Shown in pieces: positions 45,551-56,371 of a stretch of DNA of 64,000 nucleotides. The notes below the pieces were generated by a model, which had not been told where the DNA came from, made no database searches, and was given only the letters and a program-made list of their open reading frames with translations. Within the stretch, counting starts at the first letter, position 1. Each line of letters starts with the position of its first letter. The stretch is from Poa pratensis. Taxonomy: Eukaryota > Streptophyta > Magnoliopsida > Poales > Poaceae. Location of the stretch: the NCBI GenBank assembly GCA_947311845.1, contig CAMZMU010000080.1:48675700-48739699 (forward strand). Reading direction: 5' to 3'. The position numbers were made by a program, and so were the translations under genes.

Positions 45551-46441
45551 GCCATCTTGACCCCCGTGGACCCCTCCTAGCCATCTAGGAGTATACGGAC
45601 CCTCGTTACGTCATTTGACCCACGTGCACCCCTCCCAGCCATCTAGGAGTATCAGTAGCACTTTTAGCTCATCGTAAAGCACGTGCGACAATCCTAGCCA
45701 TTTGGACCCCCGTGGACCCCTCCTAGCTAGGAGTATGAGGACCCTCCTTACGTCATCTGACCCTCGTGGACCCCTCCTAGCCATCTAGGAGTATACGGTC
45801 CCTCCTTACATCATCTGACCCACGTGCACCCCTCCCTGCCATCTAGAAGTATCAGTAGCACTTTTAGGTCATCCTATAGCACGTGTGGCAATCCTAGCCA
45901 TCTGGACCCCCGTGGACCCCTCCTAGCCATCTAGGAGTATACGGGCCCTCCATACGTCATCTAACCCACGTGCACCCCTCCCACCCTTTCGGAATATCAG
46001 TAGCACTTTTAGGTCATCCTAAAGCACGTGCGACAATCCTAGCCATCTGGACCCCCGTGGACCCTTCCTAGCCATCTAGGAGTATATGAACCCTCCTTAC
46101 GTCATCTGACCCACGTGCACCCCTCCCAGCCATCTAGAAGTATTAGTAGCACTTTTAGGTCATCCTAAAGCACGTGCGACAATCCTAGCCATCTGCACCC
46201 CCGTGGACCCCTCTTTGCCATCTCGGAGTATACGGACCCTCCTAACGTCATCTGACCCACGTGCACCCTCCCAGCCATCTAGGAGTATCAGTAGCACTTT
46301 TAGGTCATCCTAAAGCACGTGCGGCAATCCTAGCCATCTGGACCCCCGTGGACCCCTCCTAGCCATCTAGTAGTATGAGGACCCTCCATACGTCATCTGA
46401 CCCACGTGGACCCCTCCTAGCCATCTAGGAGTATACGGACC

Positions 46442-47547
46442 TGATGCGGGTAGGTCCTGATTTTCACGGATTGGTACGGAGGGAAGGATGAACATGAAGA
46501 ACACGCGAAGAACGATGAACACAAAAGTGGGGAAAACAAACACACAAGGGTAAATAGCAAGTAGCAACCCGGCAAGACTCGATTGGTAACAAATCCCCGA
46601 GGGCAGCCCCCAATCCTCCTCTCCCAAGCACACCTTACTCTTAGGATTGTTTGTCCAATTGGTCAATCCAACCAATCCAACCTAGCCACCTAAAGATGGA
46701 AGATTAGCAAGTAATCGCAACTACAAGCGGAGCCTTGGTATCCACGCAGGGATCTTCTCCTCAAGAGGAGGCCTTGGTTCATCTCCACATGTGGAGGTCT
46801 TGATTCATCTCCATAGGAGGAAAGAGACACTTTGAGAAGAAGGAGCGAGGCTCTACTTTAGTTCCCAAATCATAGTCTAACCCTAGATCTAGTCCAAGGA
46901 GCGCTATTTGTAGTCTAGATCCAAAACGAGGCGAAAGGATAAGGTTACACGGGCCTGCTGCCCGAACTGCTCCCGCACTGGCGGTAGTACCTCTGGCTCA
47001 ACCGGTGGTACCGCCGGTGCGGGCAGCCGTCGCTGCTTCCACGCCCCGGTACCAACTGGTACCGCGGCGGCGTTACCTGGAGGTACCGGAAGAGGGCCCC
47101 GAAGCGCGGTTTCGGTGGTAGCTTGGGCGGTAACACCGCCGGCGTGGGGGTCGCCCATCCCACGTCCCCGGTACCGGTCGGTACCGCTGCCGGTGCCGCT
47201 GGCGGTACCGCCGGCGTGGGGTGTGGCCGTGTTGACTAGGCAAGGGGCGGTAGTACCGCTTGACCCAGCGGTAGTACCGCTTCCTGGGGTTTCTTCTCTT
47301 CCTTCGTCTCTTCCAAGCCACCGTCTTGGCGTCCTCCACTCCTCTTGCACCTTGGTCATCTTCTCGAGTATCCGTAGTCGTCGTGACACTCCTAGTATCA
47401 ACAAGAGATAGAGGATGACGTAGTATACCATCCAAAAGGGTGGAAATTGTGTTATCCAAGAGGAATGAGTTCACCTTTGAAGTCGATGACGACATGGGAC
47501 GTGTTGAGGGTCTTGACATGGTGATGGTCGTGACCAGGGCTACATCA
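46442..47547 (-). mobile_element. Family A solo LTR at the satellite orientation switch
   Basis: A full LTR with termini TGATG and CATCA in minus orientation. Its tail ORF (minus, 47073-47519) has VNSFLLDN and LDGIL, the variant shared with the LTR at 6913-7975, and its palindrome array resembles that of 19753. The TATA box is altered (CTACAAATAG instead of CTATAAATAG). Flanking pentamers GGACC (left) and GATGA (right) do not match. Satellite to the left is forward and to the right is reverse. It therefore marks a rearrangement and is not a simple solo LTR. Confidence 0.88.
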
Positions 47548-47869
47548 GATGACCTAAAAGTGCTACTGATACTGCGAAATGGCTGGGAGGGGTGTACGTG
47601 GGTCAGATGACGTAAGGAGGGTCCGTATAATCCTAGATGGCTTGGAGGGGTCCACGGGGGTCCAGATGGCTAGGATTGTCGCACGTGCTTAAGGATGACC
47701 TAAAAGTGCTACTGATACTCCGAAATGGCTGGGAGGGGTGCACGTGGGTCAGATGACGTAAGGAGGGTCCGTATACTCCTAAATGGCTAGGAGGGGTCCA
47801 CGGGGGTCCAGATGGCTAGGATTGTCTCACGTGTTTTAGGATGACCTAAAAGTGCTACTGATACTCCTA

Positions 47870-48740
47870 GATGGCTGGGAGGGGTGCACGTGGGTCATAT
47901 GACGTAAGGAGGGTCCGTATACTCCTAGATGGCTAGGAGGGGTCCACAGGGGTCCAGATGGCTAGGATTGTCGCACGTGCTTTAGGATGACCTAAAAGTG
48001 CTACGGATACTCCTAGATGCTGGGAGGGGTGCACGTGGGTCAGATGACATAAGGAGGGTCCGTATACTCCTAAATGGCTAGCAGGGGTCCACGGGGGTCC
48101 AGATGGCTAGGATTGTCGCACGTGCTTTAGGATGACCTAAAAGTGCTACTGATACTATTAGATGACTGGGAGGGGTGCACGTGGGTCAGATGACGTAAGT
48201 AGGGTCCGTATACTTCTAGCTGGCTAGGAGGGGTCCACGGGGGTCCAGATGGCTAGGATTATCGCACGTGCTTTAGGATGACCTAAAAGTGCTACTGATA
48301 CTCCTAGATGGCTGGGAGGGGTGCACGTGGGTCATATGACGTAAGGAGGGTCCGTATACTCCTAGATGGCTAGGAGGGGTCCACAGGGGTCCAGATGGCT
48401 AGGATTGTCGCACGTGCTTTAGGATGACCTAAAAGTGCTACGGATACTCCTAGATGCTGGGAGGGGTGCACGTGGGTCAGATGACATAAGGAGGGTCCGT
48501 ATACTCCTAAATGGCTAGCAGGGGTCCACGGGGGTCCAGATGGCTAGGATTGTCGCACGTGCTTTAGGATGACCTAAAAGTGCTACTGATACTATTAGAT
48601 GACTGGGAGGGGTGCACGTGGGTCAGATGACGTAAGTAGGGTCCGTATACTTCTAGCTGGCTAGGAGGGGTCCACGGGGGTCCAGATGGCTAGGATTATC
48701 GCACGTGCTTTAGGATGACCTAAAAGTGCTACTGATACTC
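47870..48740 (-). repeat. 436-bp (three-monomer) tandem duplication
   Basis: CTATTAGATGACTGGG recurs at 48154 and 48590, and GATGCTGGGAGGGG with GATGACATAAGG recurs at 48016 and 48453. The shift is 436-437 bp. Confidence 0.85.
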
Positions 48741-49439
48741 CGAAATGGCTGGGAGGGGTGCACGTGGGTCAGATGATGTAAGGAGGGTCCGTATACTCCT
48801 AGATGGCTAGGAGGGGTCCACGGGGGACCAGATGGCTAGGATTGTCGCACGTGCTTTAGGATGACCTAAAAGTGCTGCTGATACTCCTAGATGGCTGGGA
48901 GGGGTGCCCGTGGGTCAGATGACGTAAGGAGGGTCCGTATACTCCTAGATGGCAAGGAGGGTCCACGGGGTCCAGATGGCTAGGATTGTCGCACATGCTT
49001 TAGGATGACCTAAAAGTGTTACTGATACTCCTAGATGACTGGGAGGGTGCACGTGAGTCAGATGACGTAAGGAGGGTCCGTATACTCCTAGATGGCTAGG
49101 AGGGGTCCACGGGGGTCCAGATGGCTAGGATTGTCGCACGTGCTTTAGGATGACCTAAAAGTGCTACTGATACTATTAGATGGCTGGGAGGGGTGCACGT
49201 GGGTCAGATGACGTAAGTAGGGTCCGTATACTTCTAGCTGGCTAGGAGGGGTCCACGGTGGTCCAGATGGCTAGGATTATAGCACGTGCTTTAGGATGAC
49301 CTAAAAGTGCTACTGATACTCCAAAATGGCTGGGAGGGGTGCACGTGGGTCAGATGACGTAAGGAGGGTCCGTATACTCCTAGATGGCTAGGAGGGGTCC
49401 ACGGGGACCAGATGGCTAGGATTGTCGCACGTGCTTTAG

Positions 49440-52400
49440 GATGACCTAAAAGTGCTGCTGATGCTCCTAGATGGCTGGGACGGGTGCCCGTGGGTCAGAT
49501 GACGTAAGGAGGGTCCGTATACTCCTAGATGGCAAGGAGGGTCCACGGGGGTCCAGATGGCTAGGATTGTCGCACATGCTTTAGGATGACCTAAAATTGT
49601 TACTGATACTCCTAGATGGCCGGGAGGGTGCACGTGGGTCAGATGACGTAAGGAGGGTCCGTATACTCCTAGATGGCAAGGAGGGGTCCACGGGGGTCCA
49701 GATGGCTAGGATTGTCGCACGTGCTTTAGGATGACCTAAAAGTGCTACTGATACTCCTAGATGCCTGGGAGGGGTGCACGTGGGTCAGATGACGTAAGGA
49801 GGGTCCCTATACTCCTAGATGGCTAGGAGGGGTCCACGGGGGTCCAGATGGCTAGGAGGGGTGCACGTGTTTTAGGATGACGTAAAAGTGCTACTGATAC
49901 TGCTAGATGGCTGGAAGGGTGCACGTGGGTCAGATGACTTAAGGAGGGTCCGTATACTTCTAGATGGCTAGGAGGGGTCCACGGAGTCCAAATGGCTAGG
50001 ATTGTCGCACGTGCTTTAGGATGACCTTAAAGTGCTACTGATACTCCTAGATGGCCAGGAGTCACGTCGGTCAGATGACGCAAGGATTTTCTGTATACTC
50101 CTGGATGGCTAGGAGGGGTCCACGGGGGTCTAGATGGCTAGGATTGTCGCACGTCCTTTAGGATGACCTAAAATAGCTACTGATACTCCGAAATGGCTGG
50201 GAGGGGTGTACGTGGGTCAGATGACGTAAGGAGGGTCTATAATCCTAGATGGCTAGGATTGTCGCACGTGCTTTAGGATGACCTAAAAGTGCTACTGATA
50301 CTCCGAAATGGCTGGGAGGGGTGCACGTGGGTCAGATGACGTAAGGAGGGTCCGTATACTCCTAGATGGCTAGGAGGGGTCCACGGGGGTCCAGATGGCT
50401 AGGATTGTCGCACGTGTTTTAGGATGACCTAAAAGTGCTACTGATACTCTTAGATGGCTGGGAGGGGTGCACGTGGGTCAGATGACGTAAGGAGGGTCCG
50501 TATACTCCTAGATGGCTAGGAGGGGTCCACGGGGTCCAAATGGCTAGGATTGTCGCACGTGCTTTAGGATGACCTGAAAGTGCTACTGATACTTTGAAAT
50601 GGCTGGGAGGGGTGCACGTGGGTCAGATGACATAAGGAGGGTCCGTATACTCCTAGATGGCTAGGAGGGATCCACGGGGGTCAAGAAGGCTAGGATTGTC
50701 GCACGTGCTTTAGGATGACCTAAAAGTGCTACTGATACTCCTAGATGGCTGGGAGGGGTGCACGTGGGACATATGACGCAAGGATTGTCTGTATACTCCT
50801 GGATGGCTAGGAGGGGTCCACGGGGTCCAGATGGCTAGGATTGTCGCACGTGCTTTAGGATGACCTAAACGTGCTACTGATACTCCGAAATGGCTGGGAG
50901 GGGCGCACGTGGGTCAGATGACGTAAGGAGGGTCCGTATACTCCTAGATGGCTAGGAGGGGTCCACAGGGGTCCAAATGGCTAGGATTGTCGCACGTGCT
51001 TTAGGATGACCTTAAAGTGCTACTGATACTCCTAGATGGCTGGGAGGGGTGCACGTGGGACAGATGACGCAAGGATTGTCTGTATACTCCTGGATGGCTA
51101 GGAGGGGTCCACGGGGGTCCAGATGGCTAGGATTGCCGCACGTGCTTTAGGATGACCTAAAAGTGCTACTGATACTCCGAAATGGTTGGGAGGGTTGTAC
51201 GTGGGTCAGATGACGTAAGGAGGGTCCGTATAATCCTAGATGGCTAGGAGGGTCCGTATACTCCTAGATGGCTAGGAGGGTCCACGGGGGTCCAGATGGC
51301 TAGGATTGTCGCACGTGCTTTAGGATGACCTAAAAGTGCTACTGATACTCCGAAATGGCTGGGAGGGTGTACGTGGGTCAGATGACGTAAGGAGGTCCGT
51401 ATAATCCTGGATGGCTAGGAGGGGTCCACGGGGGTCCAGATGGCTAGGATTGTCGCACGTGCTTTAGGATGACCTAAAAGTGCTACTGATACTCCGAAAT
51501 GGCTGGGAGGGGTGCACGTGGTTCAGATGACGTAAGGAGGGTCCGTATACTCCTAGATGGCTAGGAGGGTCCACGGGGGTCCAGATGGCTAGGATTGTCG
51601 CGCGTGCTTTAGGATGACCTAAACGTGCTAGTGATACTCCTAGATGGCTGGGAGGGGTGCACGTGGGTCAGATGACGTAAGGAGGGTCCGTATAGTCATA
51701 GATGGCTAGGAGGGGTCCACAGGGGTCCAAATGGCTAGGATTGTCGCACGTGCTTTAGGATGACCTAAAAGTGTTGTTGATGCTCCTAGATGGCTGGGAC
51801 GGGTGCCCGTGGGTCAGATGACGTAAGGAGGGTCCGTATACTCCTAGATGGCAAGGAGGGTCCACGGGGGTCCAGATGGCTAGGATTGTCGCACATGCTT
51901 TAGGATGACCTAAAATTGTTACTGATACTCCTAGATGGCCGGGAGGGTGCACGTGGGTCAGATGACGTAAGGAGGGTCCGTATACTCCTAGATGGCAAGG
52001 AGGGGTCCACGGGGGTCCAGATGGCTAGGATTGTCGCACGTGCTTTAGGATGACCTAAAAGTGCTACTGATACTCCTAGATGCCTGGGAGGGGTGCACGT
52101 GGTCAGATGACGTAAGAAGGGTCCCTATACTCCTAGATGGCTAGGAGGGGTCCACGGGGGTCCAGATGGCTAGGAGGGGTGCACGTGTTTTAGGATGACG
52201 TAAAAGTGCTACTGATACTCCTAGATGGCTGGAAGGGTGCACGTGGGTCAGATGAATTAAGGAGGGTCCGTATACTTCTAGATGGCTAGGAGGGGTCCAC
52301 GGAGTCCAAATGGCTAGGATTGTCGCACGTGCTTTAGGATGACCTTAAAGTGCTACTGATACTCCTAGATGGCCAGGAGCGGTGCACGTGGGTCAGATTA

Positions 52401-53958
52401 CGCAAGGATTTTCTGTATACTCCTGGATGGCTAGGAGGGGTCCACGGGGGTCTAGATGGCTAGGATTGTCGCACGTCCTTTAGGATGACCTAAAATAGCT
52501 ACTGATACTCCGAAATGGCTGGGAGGGGTGTACGTGGGTCAGATGACGTAAGGAGGGTCTATAATCCTAGATGGCTAGGATTGTCGCACGTGCTTTAGGA
52601 TGACCTAAAAGTGCTACTGATACTCCGAAATGGCTGGGAGGGGTGCACGTGGGTCAGATGACGTAAGGAGGGTCCGTATACTCCTAGATGGCTAGCAGGG
52701 GTCCACGGGGGTCCAGATGGCTAGGATTGTCGCACGTGTTTTAGGATGACCTAAAAGTGCTACTGATACTCTTAGATGGCTGGGAGGGGTGCACGTGGGT
52801 CAGATGACGTAAGGAGGGTCCGTATACTCCTAGATGGCTAGGAGGGGTCCACGGGGTCCAATTGGCTAGGATTGTCGCACGTGCTTTAGGATGACCTGAA
52901 AGTGCTACTGATACTTTGAAATGGCTGGGAGGGGTGCACGTGGGTCAGATGACATAAGGAGGGTTCGTATACTCCTAGATGGCTAGGAGGGATCCACGGG
53001 GGTCAAGAAGGCTAGGATTGTCGCACGTGCTTTAGGATGACCTAAAAGTGCTACTGATACTCCTAGATGGCTGGAGGGGTGCACGTGGGACAGATGACGC
53101 AAGGATTGTCTGTATACTCCTGGATGGCTAGGAGGGGTCCACGGGGGTCCAGATGGCTAGGATTGTCGCACGTGCTTTAGGATGACCTAAACGTGCTACT
53201 GATACTCCGAAATGGCTGGGAGGGGCGCACGTGGGTCAGATGACGTAAGGAGGGTCCGTATACTCCTAGATGGCTAGGAGGGGTCCACAGGGGTCCAAAT
53301 GGCTAGGATTGTCGCACGTGCTTTAGGATGACCTTAAAGTGCTACTGATACTCCTAGATGGCTGGGAGGGGTGCACGTGGGACAGATGACGCAAGGATTG
53401 TCTGTATACTCCTGGATGGCTAGGAGGGGTCCACGGGGGTCCAGATGGCTAGGATTGCCGCACGTGCTTTAGGATGACCTAAAAGTGCTACTGATACTCC
53501 GAAATGGTTGGGAGGGTTGTACGTGGGTCAGATGACGTAAGGAGGGTCCGTATAATCCTAGATGGCTAGGAGGGTCCGTATACTCCTAGATGGCTAGGAG
53601 GGTCCACGGGGGTCCAGATGGCTAGGATTGTCGCACGTGCTTTAGGATGACCTAAAAGTGCTACTGATACTCCGAAATGGCTGGGAGGGGTGTACGTGGG
53701 TCAGATGACGTAAGGAGGTCCGTATAATCCTAGATGGCTAGGAGGGGTCCACGGGGTCCAGATGGCTAGGATTGTCGCACGTGCTTTAGGATGACCTAAA
53801 CGTGCTAGTGATACTCCTAGATGGCTGGGAGGGGTGCACGTGGGTCAGATGACGTAAGGAGGGTCCGTCTAATCCTAGATGGCTAGGAGGGGTCCAGATG
53901 GCTAGGATTGTCGCACGTGCTTTAGGATGACCTAAAAGTGCTACTGATACTCCGAAAT
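49440..53958 (-). repeat. ~2320-bp higher-order repeat, two copies
   Basis: Rare variants recur at +2319/2321: GATGCTCCTAGATGGCTGGG at 49461 and 51779, GTCAAGAAGGCTAGG at about 50680 and 53000, GGTTGGGAGGGTTGTACG at about 51183 and 53504, and the short junction GTCTATAATCC at about 50236 and 52557. The second copy ends where the family A fragment begins. Confidence 0.85.
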
Positions 53959-54007
53959 GGCTATGTCACCCAATCCGAAGGATGATCTTGTTGTGTGACA
54001 TAGCCAT
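53957..54007. other. Fold-back junction between satellite and truncated element
   Basis: ATGGCTATGTCAC (53957-53969) and its exact reverse complement (53995-54007) flank 25 bases. The first arm is sense gag, continuing a satellite ATGGCT. The second arm belongs to antisense gag. This suggests template switching during break repair. Confidence 0.7.
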
Positions 54008-54077
54008 GATCACCGCGAACTCCACCATGGATTTCCTCATCCGAGCTTGAGCTTCCGTTTGTACTTCCCCTAAACAT
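53990..54077 (-). pseudogene. Family A Gag, first ~29 codons
   Basis: The start is the ATG at 54075-54077 (MFRGSTNGSSSSDEEIHGG ... YVTQ), matching 22040. It is cut within the 29th-30th codon by the rearrangement at the fold-back. Confidence 0.8.
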
Positions 54078-55225
54078 CTTGTCAAGAACAAGTGAGATAT
54101 GTGGTAAGGAAAAACCAAGACAAACTATATCCCAAGTATAATGTGGCTTGAGAGGAGAGTATCCGGTTCTAACACCCAACACACACACTTTTGAGGATAG
54201 GAAGGTATGAAGTGGCAAACGAAACAAACAAACCCGCCGACAAGTATATTGTCAAAGGTAGAGAAAATCCACAATGATCAAATTACCAAAGAAACTCCAA
54301 CCACAAATGATGAAGAAACACACACAAAAGCGAATGATGGGGGTTGGGCGACCAAAGGGCGAGCACTCGAAGATAGACAACCTAACGAAGACTACGTGCT
54401 CAATTGTCACCCAACACAAGAAGGACGCTAGCTCAATTGATTTTTGTGGGCAACGGATTTGCACAAGAGTTAACACTCACACTCACTTTGGCGGTCTTAG
54501 CTTTGTCGCAAACTACAAGAGATGAAACTTGGCACCACTTGATTCTTATCTTTTCTCTTTTTTTTTGATTTTTGCCGACGATTCCTTCTCTTTTGCTAGT
54601 GCCAAGCTCTCTAACGATACACACTCGCCAATACTTTGAAGACAAACACTCAACACGTGCAATGCCTCGCAATATCACCGAGCTAGTCCAATAGGTTAAG
54701 TTGCGCGAAAGGAAGAAGGGCTCACAACGGAAATGATGGTGGGTGAAAAGTCGAGTCCTTGGTGGCGTCGTCGCTTGGCGTTGATGAAGTCGCTGCGGAA
54801 GCTTGTCGATGTCGTAGACGTGTGGTACACACCAGCGAAGGACCCAAACAACAAAGGAGAATTGCCAAAACGAACCGAGGAAAAGAAAATTTTCTGAAAA
54901 ATTTGGCCCTGGCGGTAGTACTGCTTAAGCTAGCGGTAGTACCGCTGTCGACTTTTCTGCTCGAATTTTGTGCGATTTTGGGCTCCAAAACTTCCTCGAA
55001 TCCGTGGGAAAATGGCAAAATTAAGGCTAGGGAATGCAAACAAAGGTGGAGGGGGTCCTAAAGCAACAGATCCATGGACAAAAACTACCAAAAACGCAAC
55101 GAATCGACAGATTGGCTCGAATCAAGGCAAGGCTATTTTTGGTGGAAATTTTCGAATTTCTCAAAAACGAAGAAAAATTTGGTGGATTTTGGTGGAAACA
55201 CAAAACAAATCTGTGTCAACCTAGA
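54078..55225 (-). other. Family A leader region
   Basis: Homologous to 20883-22039 in reverse orientation, including a palindrome pair GCGGTAGTA near 54912-54945 and an A/T run near 54558-54568. No gene is seen. Confidence 0.75.
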
Positions 55226-55237
55226 GCTCTGATACCA
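55226..55237 (-). other. Primer binding site, initiator tRNA-Met type
   Basis: TGGTATCAGAGC on the minus strand, two bases inside the LTR. Confidence 0.9.
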
Positions 55238-55239
55238 TA

Positions 55240-56371
55240 TGATGCGGGTAGGTCCCGATTTTCACGGATTTGTGCGGAGGGGACGAAGAACACGAAGAAC
55301 AACGGATGAACACGAAGAACACACAAAAAGGGGAATCACACAAAACAAGGGTAAATAGCAAGTAGCAACCCGGCAAGACTCGATTGGTAACAAATCCCCG
55401 TGGGCAGCCCCCAATCCTGCTCTCCCAAGCACACCTTACTCTTAGGATTGTTTGTCCAATTGGTCAATCCAACCAACCCAATCTAGCCACTCAAAGAGGG
55501 AAGATTAGCAAGTAATCGCAACTACAAGCGGAAGTCTTGGTATCTACGCAGGGATCTTCTCCTCAAGAGGAGGCCTTGGTTCATCTCCACATGTGGAGGC
55601 CTTGAATCATCTCGAAAGGAGGAAAGAGACACTTTGAGAAGAAGGAGCAAGGCTCTACATTAGTTCCCAAATCATAGTCTAACCCTAGATCTAGTCCAAG
55701 GAGTCCTATTTATAGTCTAGATCTAAAACGAGGCGAAAGGATAAGGTTACACGGGTCCATTCCCGAGCTGGTTCCCGCACTGGCGGTAGTACCGCTGGTT
55801 TAGCCGGTAGTACCGCCGGTGCGGGCCTGCGTTGCGGATTCCCACGCCCCCGGTATCGACTGGTACCGTGGCAGCGGTATCTGGAGGTACCGGAAGAAGG
55901 CCCCGACGTGCCGTTTCAGCGGTAGCAGTGGCGGTAGCACCGCCGGCGTGGTGCGCTCCCATCCCACGTCCCCGGTAGCGGTCGGTACCACTTCCGGTGC
56001 CGCTGGCGGTACCGCCGACGTGGGTTGAGTTTCCGCTAACTGGGCCAGGGGCGGTAGTACCGCTTATCCCAGCGGTAGTACCGCCGCCTGGGAGGTTCTT
56101 CTCCATCTTCTCTTCTTCCTCTTCATCGCCTTGACTCGATCCTTGTCCATCTTCATGCGTCGCCTCTTGGCCATCTTCATAGGGGTCTTCAGGTCCACCA
56201 TAGCTGAGCACACACAAGGTATCGGAATGAAGTAGCAACCCATTCAAAGGAGTGTCGAGATCACACATAGATAGGAGTGAATTCACCTTATCATGGAGAG
56301 CTTTGACTCTTGCTCTTGTCAATGGGCCATTTGATGGTGTTGGTGTTGTGTGCCTAGGTTGCACTACATCA
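55240..56371 (-). mobile_element. Family A 5' LTR
   Basis: Full LTR of 1132 bp with TGATG/CATCA termini. The minus-strand tail ORF (56364-55747) carries [19 protein letters not shown] and belongs to the same variant as 19793. Palindrome array at about 55780-56095, TATA box at 55706-55714 and R/U5 palindromes follow. It abuts reverse satellite at 56372. Confidence 0.93.
55706..55714 (-). promoter_or_regulatory. LTR TATA box
   Basis: TATAAATAG on the minus strand, same position as in the other family A LTRs. It would drive transcription leftward into the gag remnant and the reverse satellite. Confidence 0.65.

Larger units (their letters stand above)
29948..46441 (+). repeat. Main satellite block, forward orientation (~16.5 kb)
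   Basis: Roughly 95-100 tandem monomers. Two length classes alternate: ~146 bp, and ~205 bp with one extra subunit of ~59 bp (GAGGACCCTCCATACGTC... to ...CTAGGAGTATA). A second polymorphism is CATCTAGGAG versus CATTTCGGA at one site. From about 31 kb monomers recur in fixed order as higher-order repeats. No gene is seen. Frames such as the 65-codon one at 33535 only reflect the repeat. Confidence 0.97.
47548..53958 (-). repeat. Satellite block, reverse orientation (~6.4 kb)
   Basis: About 44 monomers of the same satellite, reverse-complemented relative to 29948-46441. The extra-subunit class is rare here, so most monomers are ~146 bp. Two local higher-order structures are present (see 47870-48740 and 49440-53958). 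No gene is seen. Confidence 0.97.
53959..56371 (-). mobile_element. Family A element, truncated 5' part
   Basis: Minus strand: 5' LTR (56371-55240), primer binding site (55237-55226), leader and only the first ~30 codons of gag, then an abrupt break at the fold-back junction near 53995. Reverse satellite lies on both sides. No second LTR and no pol remain. Confidence 0.9.

Noticed and set aside
29948..46441. CRISPR-like array of regularly spaced repeats
   Set aside because: The whole monomer is repeated with no unique spacers, the period is 146-205 bp, and the context is a plant genome.
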